A DNA stretch of 64,000 nucleotides from JARFQH01 sp963825595 (GTDB lineage: Bacteria > Desulfobacterota > Desulfobacteria > Desulfobacterales > SG8-13), in the NCBI GenBank assembly GCA_963825595.1, contig CAWGUE010000018.1:19132-83131 (forward strand), given 5' to 3'. Each line of letters begins with the position of its first letter. Positions within the stretch are counted from its first letter, which is position 1. Made by a program: the position numbers and the translations under genes. This document shows, piece by piece, positions 1 to 8,860 of the stretch. The notes under the pieces were generated by a model. The model worked only from the letters and a program-made list of their open reading frames with translations. It had not been told where the DNA came from and did no database searches.

Positions 1-441
1 AGCGGAGCACCGGTTGTGCAGATCAACACCGACGAGTTTGGCGGTGACTGTCATCTGGCCGCCCACGTCATCGAGAAAGTCCTCGACGGATTCGACCTTA
101 ATGGGGTGGATCTGCTGATCGTGGAGAATATCGGTAACCTGGTCTGTCCGGCGGAATTCGACATCGGCGAAGACTGTCGGGTGGTGGTGCTGAGCGTAAC
201 CGAAGGGGAGGATAAACCGGCCAAGTACCCGTTGATGTTTCGGGAATGCGATGCCGCCCTGCTTAACAAAATCGATCTGTTGCCGCACCTCGACTACGAC
301 CGGGAAGTGGCGGTCAAAACGATTCTTCAGGTGCATCCGGGCATGCCGGTCTTCGAGTTGTCAGCCAAGACCGAAGAAGGTTTCGACCCCTGGATCGAGT
401 GGCTGAAGCACAAAGTGAAAAGCAAGATCGGGGCGGGCTGA
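1..441 (+). CDS. hypB: Hydrogenase nickel incorporation GTPase HypB, C-terminal part
   Basis: HypB is a GTPase that helps load nickel into the large subunit of [NiFe] hydrogenase with HypA. The frame is open from base 1, so the start and the P-loop lie outside the window; 146 residues remain. What is visible is the family core: a GDCHLAA segment near residue 15, the ENIGNLVCPA block, and the guanine-specificity motif NKIDLLP. The protein ends in a normal HypB tail. No other hyp gene is inside the window, so the rest of the cluster would lie to the left. The gene converges on the leftward DUF6178 gene. The family assignment is secure; only the N-terminus is missing. Confidence 0.95.
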   Translation, partial: SGAPVVQINTDEFGGDCHLAAHVIEKVLDGFDLNGVDLLIVENIGNLVCPAEFDIGEDCRVVVLSVTEGEDKPAKYPLMFRECDAALLNKIDLLPHLDYDREVAVKTILQVHPGMPVFELSAKTEEGFDPWIEWLKHKVKSKIGAG

Positions 442-564
442 TCTGCAAGTCTCACGCGGAGAGGTTCGCTTCTATGAAATCACGCGCTGCGGCGAGGCAA
501 AACCATGGCCGTTTTTATACCGCTTTTCAAAGATAAATTCCGAAATACCGAAGGGTGGCATAAA

Positions 565-613
565 TGGTTGTAGACAAAACGTTCGAAAAACGGAACGTTG
601 TTTTCTACAACCA
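565..613. repeat. Imperfect inverted repeat between convergent genes (possible bidirectional terminator)
   Basis: Arms of about 20 bases, 565-584 and 593-613, pair with a small internal mismatch around a loop of 8 bases. It lies in the 206-bp gap between hypB and the convergent DUF6178 gene, the usual place for a two-way terminator. There is no clear U-tract on either side, so the terminator role is inferred. One arm (GTAGACAAAACG) resembles the arm of the inverted repeat at 8686-8809. Confidence 0.45.
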
Positions 614-647
614 CTATTTCAGCGGTATTGAAATCGCGTCGCGTTTG

Positions 648-2390
648 TCATCTCTCCAGCAGAAATAAGCGAATGTATCTCGGATCGAGCTGGGTCGCAT
701 CCACCCGGCCGTATTCATCCTCGATCTCCAAAAACAAGGATTCCAGAACATTCCCGAGCCTGTCGGTGATTTCAACATCGCTGAGCCCGGAACGCTCGCA
801 AAGCCAATTCAGAAAAGACGTCTTCACTTCCGTCTTTATGCGAGGAGATGCTCTGTCGGGCTGCCAGAGGTGGGTGAAAAAGTCTCGGAACTCCTCGAGT
901 CTCAGGAGCCGGATATCGTTGCCGCTGCCAAATCGATCAAGAACCCAAAGCGTCAGTAAAAGATTCTTATAGGTTAGAAATCTTCCGGCGGCCAGAGGGC
1001 CCAATTTGATATCCAGTATCGAAAGCAGGTTGTCGATGGCGATGATATCGGTCAGCACCGCTTCGGACTGCTGCAAGTCCTCGACAGTTTCGAACTCCCG
1101 GTACATGCGTCCGGATCGGTAGTTATCGAAAAACATCGGTTTTTTTAACAGCAAACCGCCCAGTACGCCAAGCCGCATTTCATCCCAGAAAGTCAGGGAA
1201 AGCCCCTGGTGGGCGAACCAGGCGTGATCCATCCATCCCTGAGCCCGCCATTTCAACTTGAGCGCCCGGCTGTAACCGACCCTGAAAATATCGGACAGCA
1301 AATAACGCTGAACGAGGGCGGCATAACGGTTACCGGCTGTCTGGCCGTCGGCCCGGGAGTCCTGAGAGAGTGTGCGCAAGCCTATGGACAGGTAGCCGCT
1401 GGCTTTTTTCACGATCGACCTGAGCACGTCCTTACTGTTTACCCTGCTAAAATCCGTGGCGGCTATACGGTTGCACAAGCCGGCGAATTCGGTTTGCAAA
1501 TGCTGCAATAGGGTCTCACTGTCGATTCTGGCCAGACCGGCGGCAAACGGCGTGCCTGCAGGGAGCAGATTCGCCGGGTAATCCGAGAGGGGGACACTGT
1601 TTTCAGCCGGTTTGCCCGAAGGGCCCCTGGAGGACCGATGGGAGATCTCATCCAAATCCAACGGTTGATAGACCCCGATGGCTTCTTCGAACGGCAGGAA
1701 ACCTTTCTCCGCCAGCCTCACGTTTCTGAGCCGATAGATCTCCTCTTCGCATTCTGCCGGAAGAACGCTGATTGTCTCCAGCAATATTTTCTGGTAGGCA
1801 ATGTGGTCAAAGTCGGCAACGCTCTCCAGCAGCTTCGACAGAAATTCCTTAAGGTTATCCTTTTCAATGTCCCCGAACTCTGAATCCGGCGTAGCGAGAG
1901 GGCCGGTAATCCGCACATAAAAAACATTGTCCAGGGTGGTGTAATTACCGCCGAAATCCGATGGATCCTGGTCATGTTCCCGGATTTTTACATCGATGTT
2001 ATTGGAGAGAAAAAGTTCCAGAAGATCATTTTTTTTTTCCACCAACCATCTGACAACCTGGCGAGAATTTGCCCGGTAAAGCAAATTGAACCAGCGGGTG
2101 GTCGAGGCCAGGTCGATCCTGTCCCGTTGCCAGATGTCGAGATCCAGAATGTACTCCCATTGCCGCCTGGAGGCGAGTGCCAACAGCGGCAGGGCGTCAT
2201 CGGGGCCGATGTCGTTAACCAGGAAATAGAGGTCCTGTTCCGAAATCGAGTGCACCAGAGCGGCCGGTTCTTCGGCCTTCAGAATGAGTGCCAGGGCTTT
2301 CTCCGGCGGTAGAGAGAGAAGCTCTTTTTTTTTCTGATTCAATTTATCGATCCGGGTCTGGATCTGTTTGGCGCCAATGTCTTTCATCAT
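648..2390 (-). CDS. DUF6178 family protein
   Basis: A 580-residue soluble protein with no signal peptide or membrane segment. I recognise it as the DUF6178 type seen mainly in Desulfobacterota: a helical N-terminus (KIDKLNQKKKELLSLPPEKA-like stretch), a block with EQDLYFLVNDIGPDDALPLL near residue 55, and repeated helical segments. Function is unknown and no catalytic motif can be seen. It lies 13 bp downstream of the AmpG-like permease gene in the same direction and is probably co-transcribed with it. The start has a neighbouring ATG (MM), so the exact first residue is uncertain by one codon. Confidence 0.8.
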   Translation of the reverse strand: MMKDIGAKQIQTRIDKLNQKKKELLSLPPEKALALILKAEEPAALVHSISEQDLYFLVNDIGPDDALPLLALASRRQWEYILDLDIWQRDRIDLASTTRWFNLLYRANSRQVVRWLVEKKNDLLELFLSNNIDVKIREHDQDPSDFGGNYTTLDNVFYVRITGPLATPDSEFGDIEKDNLKEFLSKLLESVADFDHIAYQKILLETISVLPAECEEEIYRLRNVRLAEKGFLPFEEAIGVYQPLDLDEISHRSSRGPSGKPAENSVPLSDYPANLLPAGTPFAAGLARIDSETLLQHLQTEFAGLCNRIAATDFSRVNSKDVLRSIVKKASGYLSIGLRTLSQDSRADGQTAGNRYAALVQRYLLSDIFRVGYSRALKLKWRAQGWMDHAWFAHQGLSLTFWDEMRLGVLGGLLLKKPMFFDNYRSGRMYREFETVEDLQQSEAVLTDIIAIDNLLSILDIKLGPLAAGRFLTYKNLLLTLWVLDRFGSGNDIRLLRLEEFRDFFTHLWQPDRASPRIKTEVKTSFLNWLCERSGLSDVEITDRLGNVLESLFLEIEDEYGRVDATQLDPRYIRLFLLER

Positions 2391-2403
2391 TTGCTTCTTT
2401 ATG

Positions 2404-3702
2404 CTATTCGCGTTCGTAAATATCGGGAGAAATCTTCAGCAGCAAAATCAAACCGGGAACTGCGATCAGCGCACAGAAAATGAAAAAAGACTGCCAGCCG
2501 ATTATTTTGGCAAGGTAGCCGGTGGGCGCCGATGCGACAACCCTGGGAACCCCCATCAAGCTCGATAACAAGGCATACTGGGTTGCGGTAAACTTTTTGT
2601 TGGTAATGCTGGCCATGAATGCGACAAAAGCGGCGGTCCCCATTCCGCTGCTGAAATTTTCGAATGTCACCACCCCGGTCAGCAGCGGCACACTATGGCC
2701 GACCCGGGCCAGAACGGCAAAGAAGGCCGTGGACGCCGCCTGCAGGAATCCGAAAATCCAGAGACTGCGATTGATGCCCAGGCGGATCATCAGCACACCT
2801 CCGGTCAGGCCGCCTGTGACGGTGGCCCAGAAACCGAAGAGCTTCACGACAGCACCGATCTCTGATTTGGTAAATCCGATATCCAGATAAAAAGGGGTGG
2901 TCATGGTGGTAGCCATGGAGTCGCCGATCTTGTAAAAGAGTATAAACGCGAGTATCCAAAGAGCCCCGTGCCGGCTGAAGTATTCGGCCAGGGGCATTAA
3001 GGCCGCTTCTTTGAGGCTTCCCGGTATACCGGCGTCCGCTGCGGGCTCCGGGGCGAGTACCGTGGTCAGAACGCCCGGTAACAGGCACAGAGCCATGATC
3101 AGGTAGACCATAGAATAGGGCAGGTGGTCGGCCAGAATCAACCCCCCGCCCGAGGCCAGCAGCATTCCCACCCGATAACCGTTGATGTAAAGGGACGATC
3201 CCAAGCCGAGTTCAGCATTGGGCAGATCTTCTCTGCGGTAGGCATCCACAACGATATCCTGGGATGCGCTGAAGAATGTGACCACAAATGCCGCCAATGC
3301 CAATATCAATGGATTTTCGGCCGGATCGGTAAGACCGAGTCCGATAATGGAGGCCATCAGTGCCAGTTGAACCACAAGTAGCCAGCCTCTTCTGCGGCCG
3401 AGAAACGGCAGGGTGAAGCGGTCGACAATAGGAGCCCAGAGGAATTTGAGAGTATATGGAAGCCCGACGAGTGCCATCAGCCCGATAACGGCCAGGTCCA
3501 CACCTTCGTCTTTCATCCAAGCCTGTAGAAGGCTCACCGTGAGCAGCAAGGGGAGTCCGCACGAAAAGCCCATCAACAGCGCGACGAGCATGCGCCTGCT
3601 GAATATGACTTTCACCAACACAGGGTGTTTGGCATTGAATTGCCGGGCGGTCGCTGCCGATCGGTCTTGTTCCCGCAAAGACGGCAATTTCATGGACCTC
3701 AT
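2404..3702 (-). CDS. ampG: AmpG-like MFS permease (muropeptide uptake type)
   Basis: A 432-residue major facilitator with about 12 membrane segments starting near residue 36. The sequence follows AmpG: CGLPLLLTVSLLQAWM in the first helix, GLPYTLKFLWAPIVDR in the second, and the F-L-G-R-R-R-G-W loop typical of the family, then SQDIVVDAYRRE. AmpG proteins bring GlcNAc-anhydroMurNAc peptides from the periplasm into the cytoplasm for cell-wall recycling. No amidase or ampD gene is nearby, so the substrate is inferred from family only. Two in-frame ATGs (3702 and 3693) are possible starts. It is followed closely by the DUF6178 gene. Confidence 0.85.
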   Translation of the reverse strand: MRSMKLPSLREQDRSAATARQFNAKHPVLVKVIFSRRMLVALLMGFSCGLPLLLTVSLLQAWMKDEGVDLAVIGLMALVGLPYTLKFLWAPIVDRFTLPFLGRRRGWLLVVQLALMASIIGLGLTDPAENPLILALAAFVVTFFSASQDIVVDAYRREDLPNAELGLGSSLYINGYRVGMLLASGGGLILADHLPYSMVYLIMALCLLPGVLTTVLAPEPAADAGIPGSLKEAALMPLAEYFSRHGALWILAFILFYKIGDSMATTMTTPFYLDIGFTKSEIGAVVKLFGFWATVTGGLTGGVLMIRLGINRSLWIFGFLQAASTAFFAVLARVGHSVPLLTGVVTFENFSSGMGTAAFVAFMASITNKKFTATQYALLSSLMGVPRVVASAPTGYLAKIIGWQSFFIFCALIAVPGLILLLKISPDIYERE

Positions 3703-3721
3703 ATCCCAGTTATGGCGGCCG

Positions 3722-3828
3722 ATTTAGCAGGCTGCTGAAATGCGAGAGCTCTTGGTAATAAGGCGTTAAAACCCGACACACCGTGCGCAGATCTTAAATG
3801 TAGACGGCGCCTTTTCAGCGCATATTTT
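3722..3828. repeat. Intergenic inverted-repeat element, possible small MITE-like remnant
   Basis: The left end (GCAGGCTGCTGAAA, 3726-3739) and the right end (CTTTTCAGC near 3821-3828) form a short imperfect inverted repeat about 100 bp apart, in the 165-bp gap between pckG and ampG. There is no coding frame inside. The ends look like those of small dispersed elements common in Desulfobacterota genomes, but I found no second copy in this window, so this is a weak call. Confidence 0.3.
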
Positions 3829-3867
3829 ATTGCATTGCCGGCGGCGATAACGTCTTCTAATAGTCCG

Positions 3868-5838
3868 TCAAACACCGTTGTTTTCTTTGATCATCTCGGC
3901 AGGCGTCACGATGGAACCATACTTATTTTTCAAACCCAAAAGGCCGTGTCGCTGATCTTCGAGGATTTCAAACAGCCGTTCGGGAATATTCTGTTCCTTT
4001 CTGTAGGCGTTTGTCTGCAATTCGATGCGGGCCAGAATGTTGTCGACGTATAGGGAAAACTGCTTGACGTAAAGATCTTCCGGATATTTTTTGTCGATGA
4101 TTTCTTTGAACAGTACCTTCAGGTCTTGATACTTCGGTAGAAACCCGATGGGTGTTTCGATGGCATCCACTTCCCGGTGGGTTCTTCTCTCCAGCCATGC
4201 CAGCCAGACCTTGACATCGCGTTTTTCGCCAAGAAGTTTCTTTGAGTTGCCACCTCTGGCCTCGTGAGTCAGGAAGTAATTCAGGCCTGCGATAATCGGC
4301 TGACTGTTCGCGGCTATTTTTTGACTGCCGAAAAATTTGAACTGGGCGTCCATATAATCCCCTAAGGATCCCGGGATAAACGGTGCATTCGCCCATGGAG
4401 AGCGGCGAACACCGGTGGCACCGACTTCTGTGGCCGTTGCGGCAGAAACGATGCATGCACCAATAACCACACCCTGGTCCGGACTTCTGGCCACCCATAT
4501 CGGTGGCATGGTGTCACTGTCGCGGCCACTGTAGGTAATCACTCGCGTTTCGACACCAGCGGCATCCTCTGCCGCTGGTGAATAGTTTTCAAGAGCCGAT
4601 GACGAAATTGTGCAGCGTGCATTAGGGTGCGATACTGGCACCGGCTTACCGTTAGCGTCGACCATGCCCTTTTTCCATGGGCCCTGATAATTCATCCCCG
4701 CTGTCGGGTTTTCGCCATTGCCGGTCCATTGGGGAATACCCTGCTCATCTATCAAGACATTTGACCAGATCACCTCGGTTCCAGGCTCGCGGAGGCATTT
4801 CATCAGTTTGGGATCGCCTTCCCAGTTGACGTCTGCGACGATCCCGAATATGCCACATTCCGGGTTGATGGAGCGAATGCTGCCGCTCTCATCGATCCAC
4901 ATCTGGGCCAAGTCGTCTCCAACAAAGTGGTTCCCGGCCATGGCCGTGGTCGTTTTACCGCATCCGCTGGGCGCTGCACCGGTGACCCAGGTAATCCTGT
5001 TGCCGGGACCGTCAATGCCCGTAATGAACATGTGCTCGGAGAGTTCCTTGCCACAGTTTTCGTAAATGGCCCGATCGACGGAAAAGCGATGGTTGCCTTT
5101 TTTAAGAAGTAAGGTGTTACCGGCATAGGTGCATTTAATGCTGTAAGTGGTTTGGTGGCTGCGGTCCATGTAAACACGTGCATTGGGCAGGTCTTCCGGA
5201 CGGTTCAACCCTTCGCTGTGAATGTTGGTGTAAAAATGCCCGACCCGCGTCATCTGATCGTCGAAATCTGCGAAGGTATTGCGGTAAAGGATTTCCGCAC
5301 TGTGGGCCACATAGGCGGAACTGGTGATCTCGAGCGCCGGGTCGGAAACCGGCGACCCAACCGGCCCGCGGAGGTAGAAGCCGACAATCATGGTCATACC
5401 GGTCATGATACCGGTCATCTTCTCGCGGATGTCGGCCAGGGCCTCAAAGCGGTCTATTTTGTTGGCCAGCGAGTTGACAAGATCCTCCGGGTTGCTGATA
5501 TAAAAGGTGCGATCGATGATCCGTCCCTGCTCCTCCTTCAAGTCAAAGTGGATGGTGTGACTGTCCATGGGCAACTTGGCTTCTTCCCCTTTTTCAAGTG
5601 CCATGGTGCGAATAAACTGCCGGTCAGAATCCGAGCCGGTGTTGATGAAAACGCGATCCGGCTGACACATGGCGATGGCATTGGCGATTTTCAGCCTGGC
5701 TTCCGAATGTTTGATTTTTTGAATTCTGTCCAGTTGCTCGGCATCCATCTTTTGGTCGAAGAGCTGTAAGACGGCCTCCGGGGTTGTTATTCCGCCGATT
5801 TCAACGACAACGTCGATCCCTTCCCTCTTTTTCATCAT
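3868..5838 (-). CDS. pckG: Phosphoenolpyruvate carboxykinase (GTP)
   Basis: Catalyses oxaloacetate + GTP to PEP + CO2 + GDP, linking the C4 pool to gluconeogenesis. The 656-residue product has the nucleotide-binding loop APSGCGKTTTAM at about 289-300, the metal-binding GDDLA segment just after it, and the PEPCK block NPECGIFGIVADVNW near 330. Length is slightly above the usual 600-630 of GTP-type enzymes because of extra N-terminal and internal segments. The start at 5838 has a GAGGGGAG site 7 bases upstream; a second ATG follows at once. It stands alone, with gaps of about 165 bp on both sides. Confidence 0.93.
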   Translation of the reverse strand: MMKKREGIDVVVEIGGITTPEAVLQLFDQKMDAEQLDRIQKIKHSEARLKIANAIAMCQPDRVFINTGSDSDRQFIRTMALEKGEEAKLPMDSHTIHFDLKEEQGRIIDRTFYISNPEDLVNSLANKIDRFEALADIREKMTGIMTGMTMIVGFYLRGPVGSPVSDPALEITSSAYVAHSAEILYRNTFADFDDQMTRVGHFYTNIHSEGLNRPEDLPNARVYMDRSHQTTYSIKCTYAGNTLLLKKGNHRFSVDRAIYENCGKELSEHMFITGIDGPGNRITWVTGAAPSGCGKTTTAMAGNHFVGDDLAQMWIDESGSIRSINPECGIFGIVADVNWEGDPKLMKCLREPGTEVIWSNVLIDEQGIPQWTGNGENPTAGMNYQGPWKKGMVDANGKPVPVSHPNARCTISSSALENYSPAAEDAAGVETRVITYSGRDSDTMPPIWVARSPDQGVVIGACIVSAATATEVGATGVRRSPWANAPFIPGSLGDYMDAQFKFFGSQKIAANSQPIIAGLNYFLTHEARGGNSKKLLGEKRDVKVWLAWLERRTHREVDAIETPIGFLPKYQDLKVLFKEIIDKKYPEDLYVKQFSLYVDNILARIELQTNAYRKEQNIPERLFEILEDQRHGLLGLKNKYGSIVTPAEMIKENNGV

Positions 5839-6003
5839 TTGACGACTCCCCTCGAGAATTCAATCGTGGTAATATTATCTTGCGCTTGGCCTTGTTTCAC
5901 ACCACCTGGTCGAGCCGTAGCATCAGCGGGATATCATCGGCAGAGTCCAGTGATTGTGAATGCATGACAACGGGTATTTCCGTTCAGCGGGTCCTGAAGG
6001 ATG

Positions 6004-6663
6004 TCAAGTGTTCGAATGGTCACGGCAGCAGTATTTTTCCGAAACCGGCATATGCCGTTGAATCCATACGAGGACTTTATCTATCTCGAGCTTCAGTTCT
6101 GCCAGGGCCTGACCCCTGTGGCTCACCCGGCTTTTTTCATCGCGGCTCAATTCAGCAAAGGTTTTTTTTAAAGGCGGAAAGAAAAACACGGGATCGTAGC
6201 CGAAACCGTTGTAACCGACCGGGCTTTCGGCAATCAATCCTTCACAGCGCGCTTCGTATGTCAGGGCCGGGCCAGTTGGTACCGCAATGGAGAGCACACA
6301 TTCAAAGGCTGCCCGTCGATCTTTTTGTCCAGCCATTTCGGCCAGGAGCTTGGTGCAGCGGTCGGCATCGGTTGCATCTTTTCCGCCATAGCGGGCCGAG
6401 AGAACGCCGGGCGCTCCCCCGAGAGCGTCGACGACAAGGCCCGAATCATCGGCCAACGCGGTCAGGCCCAAGGTCCGGGCCGTAAAGCGCGCCTTTTTGT
6501 ATGCATTTTCTTCGAACGTTTTCCCGTCTTCCTCCACCTCGGGGATGGGGCCGAAGTCATTGAGATTTCTGATCCTGATCGGAAAACCCTGCAACATATC
6601 ACCGATCTCCGCCGTCTTTCCCGGATTACGGGTGGCGATAACCAAGGAAACCATCTCATCCAT
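6004..6663 (-). CDS. rdgB: Non-canonical purine NTP pyrophosphatase (RdgB/HAM1 family)
   Basis: Hydrolyses XTP, dITP and ITP to monophosphates and so keeps deaminated purines out of nucleic acids. Family signatures are present: N-terminal LVIATRNPGKTAEI, then KTFEENAYKKA, LTALADDSGLVVDAL and the GAPGVLSARYGG block. I place the start at 6663 because GGAAGGG lies six bases upstream; the frame extends 13 codons further without a better site. The product is then 219 residues, a normal length. The gene reads away from the FGGY kinase and toward pckG. Confidence 0.93.
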   Translation of the reverse strand: MDEMVSLVIATRNPGKTAEIGDMLQGFPIRIRNLNDFGPIPEVEEDGKTFEENAYKKARFTARTLGLTALADDSGLVVDALGGAPGVLSARYGGKDATDADRCTKLLAEMAGQKDRRAAFECVLSIAVPTGPALTYEARCEGLIAESPVGYNGFGYDPVFFFPPLKKTFAELSRDEKSRVSHRGQALAELKLEIDKVLVWIQRHMPVSEKYCCRDHSNT

Positions 6664-6962
6664 AACAACCCTTCCCATCATCTGATCGCCAAATCGTATC
6701 AAGGCTTAAATTTCATTATTAAAATTAAAAAAATAGTCCATAGCGCTGTTTTTGTAAAGTATTATTGCCCCAATGGCGCTTGATCAATATGTCTTTACAC
6801 GCGCACCAACGATAGGTTATGCAATTGCTGATTCTTAGCGACGGTTGCGCCGCGCCGCTTGGGCGCGCTAAAGTTGGGATGAAATTCACACCGGATGACC
6901 AAATGGGGCGCGCTATCTCACCCGATTCGGCGCCGTTTTTATCAAATCAGAACAACAATTCG

Positions 6963-8525
6963 ATGAAGCAAACCCAAGACCTGATTCTGGCCGTTGATAT
7001 CGGAACTCAGAGCGTCAAGGCACTGGTGTTCGATCAACAAGGCCTAATAGTGGCCCAGAACGTCGTCGCCATCCGACCGTATTGCGCGCGGCATCCCGGT
7101 TGGGCAGAGCAGGATCCTGAAGTCTTTTGGCAGGCCTTATGCGAGGCCTGTCAGAGGTTGATGCAGCCGGGCGGGGTGGAGCGTGCGCGCCTTGCCGGTG
7201 TGACGCTGACGACGCAACGCGGTACGGTTGTCAATTTGGACCGCAATGGCCGACCATTGCGGCCGGCCATCGTTTGGCTCGACCAACGCAAAACCCACGG
7301 GTTAGCCCCGGTAGGAGGGTGGTGGGGAACTCTTTTCAGGTTTGCCGGTCTGCGCCGAACCATCGCCTATCTGCAAACCGAAGCCGAGGCCAACTGGATT
7401 GCCACTCATCAACCGGATATATGGCAAAACACCGATAAATACCTTCTGCTTTCGGGGTATCTCACTTACAGGCTTATTGGAAGATTTGTCGATTCTGTCG
7501 GTTGTCAGGTGGGCTATATACCATTTGATTATCGAAAGCTGCGGTGGGCGTCCTCCCGCGATTGGAAGTGGCGCGTGCTTCCGATTCAGCGCGATCAACT
7601 TCCCGAGCTCGTGCTCCCGGGAAATCTACTGGGTGACATCAGCCGTCGGGCGGCCGAGGACACCGGGTTGCCCGCGGGCTTGCCGTTGGTGGCTGCGGCC
7701 GCCGATAAGGCCTGCGAAGTGGTTGGATCAGGCGGGCTAACCCCCGCAGTGGGCTGCCTCAGCTACGGCACCACCGCCACCATCAACGCGACCAGTCCCC
7801 GATACATAGAATCCGTGCGCTTGCTGCCGGCCTACCCGTCGCTCATTCCTGGCCATTACACCATGGAGATTCAAATTTACCGCGGATTCTGGATGGTCAG
7901 CTGGTTCAAGGAAGAATTTGGTTTTCCGGAACAGCAGGCGGCGGCTGAAAAAGGGATCGATGCCGAGACGCTGTTCGAAGACCTGGTTGCCAATGTTTCG
8001 CCGGGAACCCAGGGGCTTATGCTGCAACCTTTCTGGTCCCCGGGGCTGAAGAATCCCGGACCCGAAGCCAAAGGAGCCATCATCGGTTTCGGCGATGTGC
8101 ACACGCGGGCCCACCTCTACCGGTCTATTCTGGAGGGACTGGCGTATGCCCTGCGGCAGGGCAAGGAACGGATCGAAAAACGTTCCAAGATTTCAATGAC
8201 CAGCCTGCGGGTATCCGGCGGCGGCAGCCGGAGCAACAGCGCCATGCAGTTGACGGCCGATATGTTCGGTATGCCGGCTGCAAGGCCGCACCTCTATGAA
8301 ACTTCCGGTCTCGGGGCTGCTATGACGGCCTTTGTGGGGCTCGGATTTTACCCTGATTTCAGATCGGCCGTCGGGGCCATGGTTCGGATTGGAGACATAT
8401 TCGAACCGGACATGAGCGTCCACCGCTTATATGATGCCCTTTACCGCGATGTTTACAAAAAACTGTTTCGTCGTCTCAAACCCCTCTACCGGCGCATTCG
8501 AGAAATAACCGGATATCCTGAGTAA
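6963..8525 (+). CDS. FGGY-family carbohydrate kinase
   Basis: A 520-residue sugar or polyol kinase with the two-domain actin-like fold. The N-terminal phosphate loop ILAVDIGTQSVKALVFD, the WLDQR substrate block and the C-terminal LRVSGGGSRSNSAMQLTADM nucleotide block are all present. It resembles xylulokinase and glycerol kinase, but the substrate cannot be fixed: there is no isomerase, transporter or regulator beside it. The frame is open back to 6819, but similarity to the family starts at MKQTQDLILAVDIG, so 6963 is chosen; no strong ribosome-binding site is visible. The upstream gap (6664-6962) shows nothing else. Confidence 0.85.
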   Translation: MKQTQDLILAVDIGTQSVKALVFDQQGLIVAQNVVAIRPYCARHPGWAEQDPEVFWQALCEACQRLMQPGGVERARLAGVTLTTQRGTVVNLDRNGRPLRPAIVWLDQRKTHGLAPVGGWWGTLFRFAGLRRTIAYLQTEAEANWIATHQPDIWQNTDKYLLLSGYLTYRLIGRFVDSVGCQVGYIPFDYRKLRWASSRDWKWRVLPIQRDQLPELVLPGNLLGDISRRAAEDTGLPAGLPLVAAAADKACEVVGSGGLTPAVGCLSYGTTATINATSPRYIESVRLLPAYPSLIPGHYTMEIQIYRGFWMVSWFKEEFGFPEQQAAAEKGIDAETLFEDLVANVSPGTQGLMLQPFWSPGLKNPGPEAKGAIIGFGDVHTRAHLYRSILEGLAYALRQGKERIEKRSKISMTSLRVSGGGSRSNSAMQLTADMFGMPAARPHLYETSGLGAAMTAFVGLGFYPDFRSAVGAMVRIGDIFEPDMSVHRLYDALYRDVYKKLFRRLKPLYRRIREITGYPE

Positions 8526-8860
8526 AAACAATCAAGCGATACGTGAGCGGGTTTGCACCGGAAGTCCTCTCGCTTTGTGCAATGACCCACCCTCCGGCGA
8601 TCATCTTTACAAAAATTTGCGCTTGTGCGATAGATTTTCATTGCTATCGTCACCGCTGCGGTGCAATTTACCACCCTAAATGATCGTAAACAAAACGGGA
8701 TAGGTTTTTATATAACTGATTTATAATGCAATATCTAAATAGAGACACCATTCATTATCTCTTCCGATGGTGAGATGTAAACGTCCATTTTTTATCCCGT
8801 TTTGTTTACCCTCGACTAGGGTACCGGAACACTCATCCACGCATTCAGAACGGCGTTCTC
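8526..8860. other. 335-bp gap before recN containing a 124-bp inverted-repeat unit
   Basis: No open frame that looks real. The main content is the inverted repeat listed separately at 8686-8809. RecN genes are usually part of the SOS regulon, but I could not identify a LexA operator of a described type here. Confidence 0.6.
8686..8809. repeat. Perfect 17-bp terminal inverted repeats, 124-bp unit
   Basis: GTAAACAAAACGGGATA at 8686-8702 is matched exactly in reverse complement by TATCCCGTTTTGTTTAC at 8793-8809. The 90 bases between are AT-rich and non-coding. The geometry fits a miniature inverted-repeat element or a pair of protein-binding sites. No target-site duplication is evident. The right arm ends 51 bp before the recN start, so it also overlaps the likely promoter region. 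Confidence 0.6.

Noticed and set aside
8526..8860. LexA operator for recN
   Set aside because: No described LexA box type was recognised; the 17-bp repeats are too far apart to be one site.
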